From positions 310,001 to 374,000 of the forward strand of contig NZ_BSNY01000047.1 in assembly GCF_030160235.1 (NCBI RefSeq): 64,000 nt of DNA, written 5' to 3'. Position numbers and translations under genes: made by a program. This document shows positions 1-8,242 of this stretch, in pieces. The notes beneath the pieces were generated by a model. That model saw only the letters and a program-made list of their open reading frames with translations. It searched no databases and was not told where the DNA came from. Each line of letters begins with the position of its first letter. Within the stretch, counting starts at the first letter, position 1. This stretch comes from Mesorhizobium huakuii (GTDB taxonomy: Bacteria > Pseudomonadota > Alphaproteobacteria > Rhizobiales > Rhizobiaceae).

Positions 1-29
1 GCGGGTGAAAAGGAAGGAGGCGAACCGAT

Positions 30-233
30 ATGCAGCACGAACGCGAAATCGACGCCCTGCTCTCATCCGGGGAGACCGGATCGATCATCGACCGGCTGAT
101 GGCGCTGCCGCGGCCGACCGACGACGTGAAAAACGAATGGGATCGCGCCGTCAGCAACCGCTTTGAAGTCCGGCTGGTGAGACAGATGCGCTCGCAGATC
201 GACGCCGGCAGCGATCGCCAGAACGCCGCTTGA
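30..233 (+). CDS. Small hypothetical protein, 67 aa
   Basis: The ATG follows a near-perfect Shine-Dalgarno (GGAAGGAGG at 12-20) at 9-nt spacing, so this short frame is very likely translated. The product is charged and soluble, with no signal peptide or membrane segment. Its C-terminal half (NEWDRAVSNRFEVRLVRQMR) looks like one amphipathic helix. The upstream partner lies outside the window, and the gene converges on the regulator ending at 249. I do not recognise the family and assign no function. Confidence 0.6.
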   Translation: MQHEREIDALLSSGETGSIIDRLMALPRPTDDVKNEWDRAVSNRFEVRLVRQMRSQIDAGSDRQNAA

Positions 234-248
234 TTCCCCTGAACTGAC

Positions 249-1229
249 CTAACCCCGGCGCAACCTGACCGGGGCTTCGCCGAAAGCTCTTGAAAACGCT
301 CTGGAAAATGCCGCGGCGGACGAGAATCCCGTCCGCCCGGCAATATCCGCCATGGCCACCCGCGTGTCGACCACCAGCCGGCGCGCCGCCCCCAGCCGTA
401 GCCTCAGATAGTAGGCGCCCGGCGTCTCGCCGATCGACTTGCGAAAGATGCTCTCCAGGGTGCGAGCCGTCACGCCGGCGCGCTTGGCGATGGCTTCTAT
501 GGTCAGCGGCTGGTCGACATGCGCCTCCATCAGCCGGATGGCCTGCGCCAGGCGTGGGTCGTAGCCGTCGAGCCGGCCAAGCGAGACCAGCGGCTGCGCA
601 TCGGTCGCCACGCGCGCCTGATCGTAGATGAACGCGCTTGCCACATCGAGCGCCACGGCCATGCCGAGCCGGGTGCGAATCAGGTGCAGCATCAGGTCGA
701 GCGTTGGCGACGCGCCGCCCGTGGTGAACACCGGCCCATCGATGATGTAGCGATCGGGGCGCACGTCGACGCCGGGAAAGGCCGACGAAAAATCCTCCAT
801 GTCCTCCCAATGGGTGGTGGCGCTACGCCCTTCCAGCAGCCCGGCGCGCGCCACCAGCCAGGTGCCCGCCTCGACGCCGCCGCAGGCACGGGCCGACCGC
901 GCCGCGCGGCGCAGGCCGGCAAGCAAGGCTGATGTGGCATAGTTCTGCGTGCCGAAGCCCGCGACCACGACCAGGACATCGGTTGGTTCCGTCGCATCGA
1001 AACGGCCGCTGACCGCAACCGGCAGGCCGCATGTCGTGACCGGCGCCTCTCCGGTCACCGAAACCAGCTTGAAGTCGAACAGGGTTTCGCCGGCGATGCG
1101 GTTGGCCGCCCGCAGCGGATCGACGGCGCATGCCACGCACATGATGGATGCCCCGGAAAACACCAGCAGCGTCACCTTGAGTGGCGACTGCTCAGCGCGA
1201 AAGATTGTCGCTTTTTCGTTTTTTGTCAT
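249..1229 (-). CDS. cdhR: GlxA-family (DJ-1/PfpI + AraC) transcriptional regulator, probable carnitine catabolism regulator
   Basis: 326 aa. The N-terminal ~190 residues form a DJ-1/PfpI amidotransferase-like sensor domain starting at KVTLLVFSGASI. The last ~100 residues are an AraC double helix-turn-helix (AKRAGVTARTLESIFRKSIG). This is the architecture of Pseudomonas CdhR, the activator of carnitine dehydrogenase genes, and here it is divergent from cdhC/cdhA homologues. I start at the ATG whose complement lies at 1227-1229. In-frame upstream ATGs at 1295 and 1334 fall inside or at the edge of a palindromic intergenic repeat and would add 22 to 35 unconserved-looking residues. The CdhR role is inferred from architecture and neighbourhood. 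Closely related GbdR-type betaine regulators are the alternative. Confidence 0.78.
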   Translation of the reverse strand: MTKNEKATIFRAEQSPLKVTLLVFSGASIMCVACAVDPLRAANRIAGETLFDFKLVSVTGEAPVTTCGLPVAVSGRFDATEPTDVLVVVAGFGTQNYATSALLAGLRRAARSARACGGVEAGTWLVARAGLLEGRSATTHWEDMEDFSSAFPGVDVRPDRYIIDGPVFTTGGASPTLDLMLHLIRTRLGMAVALDVASAFIYDQARVATDAQPLVSLGRLDGYDPRLAQAIRLMEAHVDQPLTIEAIAKRAGVTARTLESIFRKSIGETPGAYYLRLRLGAARRLVVDTRVAMADIAGRTGFSSAAAFSRAFSRAFGEAPVRLRRG

Positions 1230-1290
1230 GTCGTCTTCGTAAAGCGTAAAGCAGCATCCCGCAAGTCGCGCAATGTTGTACGGGTTCCTG

Positions 1291-1337
1291 TGCATGTCGT
1301 TGCCCCAAAACCGGTTCCCACTTTTGGGCGACATGCA
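1291..1337. repeat. Rhizobial intergenic palindrome, copy 1
   Basis: The inverted ends TGCATGTCG and CGACATGCA enclose CCCAAAACCGG / CTTTTGGG arms. The same element recurs at 24560-24605 and 33081-33126, with a degenerate copy at 32066-32110. It sits in the divergent promoter region between cdhR and cdhC. Confidence 0.8.
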
Positions 1338-1365
1338 TGGCTGTTTCGACTAGGAGGAGAATTCC

Positions 1366-2289
1366 ATGCCGCTTGCGATGAACCGTGAGGTCTTCATTAC
1401 CTGTGCCGTGACCGGGTCCGGCGGTTCGCAGGATCGCTCTCCGCATGTGCCGCGTTCGCCCAAGCAGATCGCCGATTCGGCCATCGACGCGGCCAAGGCC
1501 GGTGCGGCCATTGTCCACTGCCATGTGCGCGACCCCGAGACCGGCAAACCACGCCGCGATGTGCATCTCTACCGCGAGGTGACCGAGCGCATCCGCGACG
1601 CCAATGTCGACGTGGTGCTGAACCTCACCGCCGGCATGGGCGGCGACATGGTGTTCGGCTCGCCGGAAGCGCCGCTGCCGCTCAACGAGAAAGGCACCGA
1701 CATGGGCGGCGCCACCAACCGCATGGAACATGTGCGCCAGTGCCTGCCGGAAATCTGCACGCTTGACTGCGGCACCATGAACTTCGCCGAAGCCGACTAC
1801 GTCATGACCAACACGCCCGGCATGCTGCGCGCCATGGGCGGCATGATGACGGCGCTCGGCGTCAAGCCCGAGATCGAGGCCTTCGACACCGGCCATCTCT
1901 GGTTCGCCAAGCAGCTGGTCGAGGAAAAGGTGCTCAACCCCGACGCGCTGGTGCAGCTCTGCATGGGCGTGCCATGGGGCGCGCCCGATGACCTCAATAC
2001 CTTCATGGCCATGGTCAACAATGTGCCGTCGACCTGGAACTGGTCGGCCTTTTCCATCGGCCGCAACCAGATGGCCTATGCCGCCGCGGCCGTGATCGCC
2101 GGCGGCAACGTCCGCGTCGGTCTCGAGGACAATCTCTGGCTCGACAAGGGCGTGCTGGCCACCAACGCCCAGTTGGTCGAGCGCGCCGCCAGCATCGTCA
2201 CCAATCTCGGCGCCAGGATCCTCGGGCCGGAGGAAGTGCGCAAGAAGCTCAACCTGACGAAGCGGGCGCCGATCGCAGCCGCGGCGTAA
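1366..2289 (+). CDS. cdhC: BKACE-family (DUF849) 3-keto acid cleavage enzyme, probable dehydrocarnitine cleavage
   Basis: 307 aa, a full-length beta-keto acid cleavage enzyme (DUF849, TIM-barrel). The metal-binding HxH motif is in HCHVRDPETG (about residues 45-54), and the family pattern NLTAGMGGDM follows. BKACE enzymes condense a beta-keto acid with acetyl-CoA. The carnitine branch converts 3-dehydrocarnitine plus acetyl-CoA into betainyl-CoA and acetoacetate. Placement two genes before carnitine 3-dehydrogenase makes this the best assignment. The Shine-Dalgarno AGGAGGAG precedes the ATG. It is the first gene of the operon read away from cdhR. Substrate is inferred; the family also acts on other 3-keto acids. 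Confidence 0.85.
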   Translation: MPLAMNREVFITCAVTGSGGSQDRSPHVPRSPKQIADSAIDAAKAGAAIVHCHVRDPETGKPRRDVHLYREVTERIRDANVDVVLNLTAGMGGDMVFGSPEAPLPLNEKGTDMGGATNRMEHVRQCLPEICTLDCGTMNFAEADYVMTNTPGMLRAMGGMMTALGVKPEIEAFDTGHLWFAKQLVEEKVLNPDALVQLCMGVPWGAPDDLNTFMAMVNNVPSTWNWSAFSIGRNQMAYAAAAVIAGGNVRVGLEDNLWLDKGVLATNAQLVERAASIVTNLGARILGPEEVRKKLNLTKRAPIAAAA

Positions 2290-2303
2290 AACGGGAGCGG
2301 ATC

Positions 2304-2933
2304 ATGGCGACCGTCAAATTTACCGCGATGAAGGATGGCGACAAGGACGATTACGAGTTCCTGACCGCCCATGAAATCGACTATGCCGCCAGGACCGGCG
2401 AGCGGCTGCTCGACGCGCTGGTGCAGCTCGACGAGGGCCTGTCCGGCTACAAGATCACCCGGCTCGGCCATTCGCTGCAGGCGGCGACGCGCGCCTGGCG
2501 CGACGGCGCCGACGCCGACTGGATCGCCTGCGCGCTGCTGCATGACATCGGCGACATCTATGCGCCCTACAATCACGACGAATACGCCGCTTCGATCCTG
2601 AAGCCCTTCGTGCGCGAGCAATGCACCTGGGTGGTGGAAAAGCACGGCGACTTCCAGCGGCTCTATTACGCCCATCATCTCGGCGGCAACCGCCATGCGC
2701 GCGACCGCTTTGCCGGCCACGCCTATTTCGATGATTGCGACCAGTTTTGCGAGCGCTGGGACCAGTCGAGCTTCGACCCCGACTACGAGACGTTGCCGAT
2801 CGACTTCTTCCGGCCCTTCGTGCTCGAAGTCTTTGCCCGCAAGGCCTACGACGCATCCGTGATCCGCGCCGGCGAGCGCGTGCCTCTCATCGATCCCGAA
2901 ACAGCCAGGACAAGAACCGGAGCTTCCGCATGA
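2304..2933 (+). CDS. HD-domain protein resembling PhnZ/TmpB-type mixed-valent diiron oxygenases
   Basis: 209 aa. The HD signature is LLHDIGD with H80-D81. Further candidate ligands are H56 (RLGH, 24 residues before H80), H91 (NHDEY), H114 (VEKHGDF) and an Asp in ERWDQ near 153. This order (H...HD...H...H...D) and the H-to-HD spacing resemble PhnZ/TmpB and MIOX-type HD oxygenases rather than simple phosphohydrolases. TmpB acts on a hydroxylated trimethylammonio-phosphonate, a structural relative of carnitine. The gene starts 14 nt after cdhC and overlaps the cdhA start by ATGA, so it is translationally tied to the carnitine genes. The biochemical role here is unknown; phosphohydrolase activity cannot be excluded. 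Confidence 0.72.
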   Translation: MATVKFTAMKDGDKDDYEFLTAHEIDYAARTGERLLDALVQLDEGLSGYKITRLGHSLQAATRAWRDGADADWIACALLHDIGDIYAPYNHDEYAASILKPFVREQCTWVVEKHGDFQRLYYAHHLGGNRHARDRFAGHAYFDDCDQFCERWDQSSFDPDYETLPIDFFRPFVLEVFARKAYDASVIRAGERVPLIDPETARTRTGASA

Positions 2934-4042
2934 GCATCATCAACAAGGCGGCCGCCATTGGCGGCGGTGTCATCGGCGCCGGCTGGGTGGCGCGGCTGCT
3001 GCTCAACGGCATCGACGTGTCGATCTTCGATCCCGATCCGGAAGCCTCGCGAAAGGTCTCGGAAGTGATGAAAGGCGCGCGTCGCGCCTACAAGCAGATG
3101 GTGCCCGGCGGCTTGCCGAAAGAGGGAAAGCTGACCTTCGCCAAGACCATCGCCGAGGCGGTGGTCGACGCCGATTTCATCCAGGAAAGCGTGCCGGAAC
3201 GGCTCGATCTCAAGCACAAGGTGCTGGCCGAGATCGACGCCCATGCGCCGGCCAACGCCATTGTCGGTTCCTCGACCTCCGGCATCAAGCCGACCGACAT
3301 GCAGGTGGCGATGAAGAAGCATCCGGAACGGCTGGTCGTCGGCCATCCGTTCAACCCGGTCTATCTCCTGCCGCTGGTCGAAATCGTCGGCGGCGACCAG
3401 ACTTTTCCGGAGGCGATCGAGGTCGCCAAGGAGATCTATGCCTCGATCGGCATGAAGCCTGTCGTCATCCGCAAGGAGATCGAGGCCTTCGTCGGCGACC
3501 GCCTGCTTGAGGCGGCATGGCGCGAGGCGCTGTGGCTGATCAAGGACGGCATCTGCACCGTCGAGGAACTCGACGACATCATGCGCTACGGCTTCGGCCT
3601 GCGCTGGGCGCAGATGGGCATGTTCCAGGTCTACCGCGTCGCCGGCGGCGAGGCCGGCATGCGCCATTTCATGGCGCAGTTCGGGCCGTGCCTGAAGTGG
3701 CCGTGGACCAAGCTGATGGACGTTCCGGAATTCAACGACGAGCTGGTCGACCTGATCGCCACCCAATCGGACGACCAGGCGCATGGCCTGTCGATCCGCG
3801 AGCTGGAAAAGATCCGCGACGACAATCTGGTCGCGATCATGGATGCGCTGTCGAAGCAGAACAAGGGCAAGGGCTGGGGCGCCGGCGCCTTGCACAAGGA
3901 CTACACCAAGCAGCTCGCCAAGCTGGCGGCGAAGAAGCCGACGGCTTCAAAAGCCGCCGAGAAGGCAAAGGCCTCCAAGCCGGTGAAGAAGGCGGAAAAG
4001 CCGGCAAAGGGCGGCAAGGCGAAGAAAAGCAAGAAAGGCTGA
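2930..4042 (+). CDS. cdhA: L-carnitine 3-dehydrogenase with lysine-rich C-terminal tail
   Basis: 370 aa, a 3-hydroxyacyl-CoA-dehydrogenase-fold enzyme that oxidises L-carnitine to 3-dehydrocarnitine with NAD+. The N-terminal Rossmann motif is GGGVIGAGW (residues 11-19), and SSTSGIKPTDMQ and HPFNPVYLLPLVE are typical of the family. The ATG at 2930 overlaps the HD gene stop (ATGA). The last ~40 residues are very basic, about 16 of them lysine, mixed with Ala and Pro like a histone-H1 tail. Some rhizobial homologues carry a C-terminal thioesterase domain; this one does not. Function is well supported by family and context; the tail is unexplained. Confidence 0.88.
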   Translation: MSIINKAAAIGGGVIGAGWVARLLLNGIDVSIFDPDPEASRKVSEVMKGARRAYKQMVPGGLPKEGKLTFAKTIAEAVVDADFIQESVPERLDLKHKVLAEIDAHAPANAIVGSSTSGIKPTDMQVAMKKHPERLVVGHPFNPVYLLPLVEIVGGDQTFPEAIEVAKEIYASIGMKPVVIRKEIEAFVGDRLLEAAWREALWLIKDGICTVEELDDIMRYGFGLRWAQMGMFQVYRVAGGEAGMRHFMAQFGPCLKWPWTKLMDVPEFNDELVDLIATQSDDQAHGLSIRELEKIRDDNLVAIMDALSKQNKGKGWGAGALHKDYTKQLAKLAAKKPTASKAAEKAKASKPVKKAEKPAKGGKAKKSKKG

Positions 4043-4046
4043 GACG

Positions 4047-5210
4047 ATGGATTTCGGTCTTTCGGAGGAACAAAAACTCATTGTCGAGACGACGCGCGCC
4101 TTCGTCGAGAATGAGCTCTACCCGCATGAGCGCGAGGTCGAGCGCACAGGCGTGCTGCGGCGCGAACTGATCGAGGAGCTCAAGGCCAAGGCGATCGAGG
4201 CCGGCCTCTATGCCGCCAACATGCCCGCCGATGTCGGCGGCGCGGGCCTCGATACGGTGACCTGGCTGCTCTACGAAAAGGAACTCGGCCGCGCCAATTA
4301 CGCGCTGCACTGGACCTGCGTCGCGCGGCCCTCCAACATCCTCCTGGCCGGCACGCCCGAGCAGCGCGAAAAGTACCTCTTCCCTTGCATCCGTGGCGAG
4401 AAGTGGGACTGCCTGGCAATGACCGAGCCGGGCGCCGGCTCCGACCTGCGCGGCATGAAGGCGACCGCCGTGCAGGACGGCGATGACTGGGTGCTCAACG
4501 GCACCAAACATTTCATCAGCCACGCCGATCTCGCTGATTTCGCCATCGTCTTCATGGCCTCGGGCGAAGAGGATTCGCCGCGCGGCAAGCGCAAGAAGAT
4601 CACCGCCTTCTTCGTCGACAAGGGCACCAAGGGTTTTGCGGTGCGCGACGGCTATCGCAACGTCTCGCATCGCGGCTACACCAACGCCATCCTCGAATTC
4701 GACGATTGCCGCCTGCCGGCCAGCCAGGTGCTCGGCGAAGTTCACAAGGGCTTCGATGTCGCCAATTCCTGGCTTGGCGCCACCCGCCTGCAGGTCGGTG
4801 CCACCTGTCTCGGCCGCGCCGAGCGGGCGCTCGGCCATGCGGTCGAATACGCCGCGCAGCGCCAGCAGTTCGGCCAGCAGATCGGCAAGTTCCAGGGCGT
4901 GTCGTTCAAGCTCGCCGACATGGCGACCGAATTGAAGGCCGCCGACCTCATGGTCTTCGAAGCTGCCTGGAAGTACGATCAGGGCACCGTCACCGACCAG
5001 GATATGGCCATGGCCAAGCTGAAGGCCACCGAAATGCTGGCATACGTCGCCGATGAAGCCATCCAGATCCATGGCGGCATGGGGCTGATGGACGACCTGC
5101 CGCTGGAGCGCATCTGGCGCGACGCCCGCGTCGAGCGCATCTGGGAAGGCACGTCGGAGATTCAGCGACATATTATTTCGCGGGCGCTGCTGCGTCCGTT
5201 CGGTGCTTAG
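4047..5210 (+). CDS. Acyl-CoA dehydrogenase, probable gamma-butyrobetainyl-CoA dehydrogenase
   Basis: 387 aa, full-length FAD acyl-CoA dehydrogenase. It shows CLAMTEPGAGSD (flavin/substrate loop), the QIHGGMG motif, and the catalytic Glu region RIWEGTSEIQRH near the C-terminus. It starts 4 nt after cdhA. Linked to a CaiD-type hydratase and an acyl-CoA synthetase, the likely reaction is oxidation of gamma-butyrobetainyl-CoA to crotonobetainyl-CoA, feeding carnitine formation. It could act on another short-chain acyl-CoA; substrate assignment is by context only. Confidence 0.8.
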   Translation: MDFGLSEEQKLIVETTRAFVENELYPHEREVERTGVLRRELIEELKAKAIEAGLYAANMPADVGGAGLDTVTWLLYEKELGRANYALHWTCVARPSNILLAGTPEQREKYLFPCIRGEKWDCLAMTEPGAGSDLRGMKATAVQDGDDWVLNGTKHFISHADLADFAIVFMASGEEDSPRGKRKKITAFFVDKGTKGFAVRDGYRNVSHRGYTNAILEFDDCRLPASQVLGEVHKGFDVANSWLGATRLQVGATCLGRAERALGHAVEYAAQRQQFGQQIGKFQGVSFKLADMATELKAADLMVFEAAWKYDQGTVTDQDMAMAKLKATEMLAYVADEAIQIHGGMGLMDDLPLERIWRDARVERIWEGTSEIQRHIISRALLRPFGA

Positions 5211-5258
5211 AGCATGATGCGCCAAAGTCTGGATACGGCTTTGGCAGACACCGCGCTC
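5209..5258. repeat. Degenerate AGAGCATGATG-type rhizobial repeat
   Basis: AGAGCATGATGC followed by CCAAAG...CTTTGG and ...GCGCTC resembles the second common family of rhizobial intergenic palindromes. It fills most of the 58-nt gap between the acyl-CoA dehydrogenase and synthetase genes. The arms are eroded, so the call is tentative. Confidence 0.4.
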
Positions 5259-5268
5259 AAACGAAAAG

Positions 5269-7353
5269 ATGACCATGCATAAACTCGAACGTCTCCTGCG
5301 CCCGAAATCGATCGCCGTCTTCGGTGGGGTGCAGGCCGCCGCCGTCGTCGCCCAATCGATCAAGATGGGCTTCGCCGGCGAAATCTGGCCGGTGCACCCG
5401 ACCAAGGACGAGGTTGCCGGCCGCAAAGCCTATCGTTCGGTCGCCGATCTGCCCGGGGCGCCGGACGCCGCCTTTGTCGGCGTCAACCGGCATCTGACGA
5501 TCGAGGTCATCAAGGCGCTGGCCGAACGCGGTGCCGGCGGCGCCGTCTGCTTTGCCGCCGGCTTCCTCGAGACCGAGGCCTATGACGATGATGGCGAAAG
5601 GCTGCAGGCCGAACTGGTTGCCGCGGCCGGCGAGATGCCGATCATCGGACCGAACTGCTATGGCCTGATCAACTATGCCGACGGCGCGCTTCTGTGGCCC
5701 GACCAGCATGGCGGCATAAGGCTGGAGGAGGGCGGCAAGGGTGTCGCCATCATCACCCAGTCCTCCAACATCGCCATCAACATGACGATGCAGAAGCGTG
5801 GCCTGCCGATCGCCTTCCTGATGACCGCCGGCAACCAGGCGCAGACCGGCCTCTCCGAAATGGCGCTCGGCCTGATCGAGGACGAGCGGGTGACATCGCT
5901 CGGCCTGCACATCGAAGCCTTCGATTCCGTAGCCGGCTTCGAGAGGCTGGCGGCGCGCGCACGCGAACTGAAGAAACCGATCATCGCCATGAAGGTCGGC
6001 CGCTCGGAGCAGGCCAGGCAGGCGACCGTCTCGCACACCGCCTCGCTCGCCGGCTCGGATGCCGCTTCCGGCGCCTTCCTGAGGCGGCTCGGCATTGCGC
6101 GCGTCGATTCCATTCCCGCCTTCATCGAGGCGCTGAAATTGCTGCACATCACGGGTCCGCTGCCCGGCTATAGGCTATCGTCGATGAGCTGTTCGGGCGG
6201 CGAAGCCTCCGTCATGGCCGACAGCGCCGAAGGCCGCTGGGTCAATTTCCCGGTTCTGACCGAGACGCACCGCGCCCATGTCAAGTCGACCCTTGGGCCC
6301 CTGGTCGCGGTCGCCAACCCGCTCGACTACCACACCTTCATCTGGAACAACGAGCCGGCGATGACCGCCACCTTCACTGCCATGGTGTCGGGCGGCTTCG
6401 ACCTCAACATGCTGGTGCTCGACTTTCCGCGCCCGGACCGCTGCACGGTCACCGACTGGTGGGCGACGCTGCGCGCCTTCGAATCGGCGCTGAAGACCAA
6501 CAAGGCGCATGGCGCGATCGTCTCCTCGCTGCCGGAAAACCTGCCCGAGGAATACACCGCGGAACTCATGGCGCGCGGCATGGTGCCGCTGTTCGGCATT
6601 TCCGAGGCGATGGATGCCGCAGGCGCGGCGGCCTTCATCGGCTGGGCATGGGCCGAACCGCAGGCGCAACCGGTCGACACATCCGCTGCCGGCGCGGCCG
6701 GCGGCGAGCATGTCACCCCCGACGAAGCCGAGGCCAAGGCGCGGCTGATCAAGGCCGGGCTTCCGGTGCCCAAGGGCGAGCGCGCCGGCAATGCGGTCGA
6801 GGCTGTCATCTCCTCGATGGCGCTCGGCTTTCCCGTGGCCCTGAAGGCGCTGGGCGTCACCCACAAGTCCGAGGTCGGCGCCGTCCGGCTCAATCTCAAG
6901 GACGCCGAATCCGTCAGCACGGCGGCGCATGACCTGCTGCCGCTCGGCTCCGGCCTCTATGTCGAGCGGATGGTGCGTGACGGCGTCGCCGAACTGATCG
7001 TCGGCTTTACCAGGGATCCGATGTTCGGCGCTGTCATGACGCTGGGCACCGGCGGCGTGCTGGTCGAATTGCTGCGCGACAGCGTCACCTTGATGCTGCC
7101 GGCGACCCGCGACGACATCGAGGCGGCGTTGCGCGGTCTGAAGCTGTTCCCGCTGCTCGAAGGCTATCGCGGCCGGCCGAAGGCCGACGTCGCGGCCGCC
7201 ATCGACGCCATCGCGGGCATCGCTGCCTTCGTGCAGAAGAATGCCGGCGAGATCGAGGAACTCGACATCAACCCGCTGATCGTCTGCGTCGAAGGCAAGG
7301 GTGCCTGGATCGCCGACGCGCTGCTGGTGCTGGGAGAAAACAAGAATGTCTGA
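5269..7353 (+). CDS. ADP-forming acyl-CoA synthetase (acetate-CoA ligase family)
   Basis: 694 aa single-chain NDP-forming acyl-CoA synthetase. It has an N-terminal CoA-binding domain (RPKSIAVFGGVQAA), a succinyl-CoA ligase-like middle, and a C-terminal ATP-grasp domain (about residues 485-690, including GFTRDPMFGAVMTLGTGG). It should activate a carboxylate with CoA and ATP, giving ADP. In this operon it takes the place of the AMP-forming CaiC ligase or CaiB CoA-transferase of enterobacteria, so betaine-type acids (gamma-butyrobetaine, crotonobetaine, carnitine) are plausible substrates. A second in-frame ATG lies at 5275. It overlaps the next gene by 8 nt. Confidence 0.82.
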   Translation: MTMHKLERLLRPKSIAVFGGVQAAAVVAQSIKMGFAGEIWPVHPTKDEVAGRKAYRSVADLPGAPDAAFVGVNRHLTIEVIKALAERGAGGAVCFAAGFLETEAYDDDGERLQAELVAAAGEMPIIGPNCYGLINYADGALLWPDQHGGIRLEEGGKGVAIITQSSNIAINMTMQKRGLPIAFLMTAGNQAQTGLSEMALGLIEDERVTSLGLHIEAFDSVAGFERLAARARELKKPIIAMKVGRSEQARQATVSHTASLAGSDAASGAFLRRLGIARVDSIPAFIEALKLLHITGPLPGYRLSSMSCSGGEASVMADSAEGRWVNFPVLTETHRAHVKSTLGPLVAVANPLDYHTFIWNNEPAMTATFTAMVSGGFDLNMLVLDFPRPDRCTVTDWWATLRAFESALKTNKAHGAIVSSLPENLPEEYTAELMARGMVPLFGISEAMDAAGAAAFIGWAWAEPQAQPVDTSAAGAAGGEHVTPDEAEAKARLIKAGLPVPKGERAGNAVEAVISSMALGFPVALKALGVTHKSEVGAVRLNLKDAESVSTAAHDLLPLGSGLYVERMVRDGVAELIVGFTRDPMFGAVMTLGTGGVLVELLRDSVTLMLPATRDDIEAALRGLKLFPLLEGYRGRPKADVAAAIDAIAGIAAFVQKNAGEIEELDINPLIVCVEGKGAWIADALLVLGENKNV

Positions 7354-8128
7354 CGTCATTTCCACCCGCCGCGAAGGCTCGATCCTCGAGGTCACGCTCG
7401 ACCGGCCCAAGGCCAACGCCATCGACCTGAAGACCTCGCGGCTGATGGGGCAAACCTTCAAGGCGTTCCGCGACGACCCGGAACTGCGCGTCGCCATCGT
7501 CAAGACAGCCGGCGACAAGTTCTTCTGCGCCGGCTGGGACCTGAAGGCCGCCGCCGGCGGCGACGCGGTCGACGGCGACTATGGCGTCGGCGGCTTTGCC
7601 GGTCTGCAGGAATTGCGCGACTTGAACAAGCCGGTCATCGCTTGCGTCAACGGCATGGCGGTGGGCGGCGGCTTCGAACTGGCGCTGTCTTGCGACCTCA
7701 TCTACGCCTCCGATCATTCCTCCTTCGCGCTGCCCGAAATCCGCGCCGGCACGCTGGCCGATGCGGCAACGATCAAGCTGCCCAAGCGCATTCCCTACCA
7801 TGTCGCCATGGACCTTCTGCTTACCGGCCGCTGGATGGATGTCACTGAGGCGCATCGCTGGGGCCTGGTCAACGAAGTGCTGCCCAAGGAAAAGCTCGAG
7901 GACCGTGTCTGGGAGATCGCCCGCCTGCTCGCCAGCGGCCCGCCGCTGGTCTTCGCCGCGATCAAGGAGACCGCGCGCGTGGCCGAGGCGCTGACCTTTC
8001 AGGACGCGATGAACCGGGTGACGCGCCGACAGTTGGCGACGGTCGACGTGCTGTATGGGTCGGAAGACAATATGGAAGGGTTCCGCGCCTTCGCCGAAAA
8101 GCGCGACCCGGTGTGGAAGGGGAAGTGA
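7346..8128 (+). CDS. caiD: Enoyl-CoA hydratase, crotonobetainyl-CoA hydratase (CaiD-like)
   Basis: 260 aa crotonase. CaiD-like stretches include FCAGWDLKAAA, GGGFELALS and ALPEIRAG (catalytic Glu candidates), RWGLVNEVLP, and the C-terminal AFAEKRDPVWKGK, which is characteristic of CaiD and not of general enoyl-CoA hydratases. It should hydrate crotonobetainyl-CoA to L-carnitinyl-CoA. I start at the ATG at 7346, preceded by GGGAGA and overlapping the synthetase stop; an upstream frame to 7301 is out of character. This gene is the strongest indication that the locus handles gamma-butyrobetaine/crotonobetaine as well as carnitine. Confidence 0.82.
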   Translation: MSDVISTRREGSILEVTLDRPKANAIDLKTSRLMGQTFKAFRDDPELRVAIVKTAGDKFFCAGWDLKAAAGGDAVDGDYGVGGFAGLQELRDLNKPVIACVNGMAVGGGFELALSCDLIYASDHSSFALPEIRAGTLADAATIKLPKRIPYHVAMDLLLTGRWMDVTEAHRWGLVNEVLPKEKLEDRVWEIARLLASGPPLVFAAIKETARVAEALTFQDAMNRVTRRQLATVDVLYGSEDNMEGFRAFAEKRDPVWKGK

Positions 8129-8129
8129 G

Positions 8130-8237
8130 CCACTCCCCTTGATGGGAAGGGTCGGACCGAAGGTCCGGGGTGGGATGACGCGCGCCACCCTAGCCCGCCA
8201 CTTCGCGGCGACCTCCCATAGCAGGGGAGGTGAGAGA
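8130..8237. repeat. CTCCCC/GGGGAG rhizobial intergenic element
   Basis: Contains CTCCCCTTGATGGGAAGGGT at one end and CCTCCCATAGCAGGGGAGG at the other, with internal GGACCGAAGGTCC and CGCCACTTCGCGGCG hairpins. A shorter relative lies at 16238-16276. It fills the gap between caiD and the hydrolase, so the hydrolase may be only loosely part of the operon. Confidence 0.6.
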
Positions 8238-8242
8238 GCATC

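Noticed and set aside
3837-5426. 529-codon minus-strand frame opposite the acyl-CoA dehydrogenase
   Set aside because: Antisense shadow of a gene with clear motifs; composition (AEHLAGRQ, DDG runs) is that of reversed GC-rich codons.
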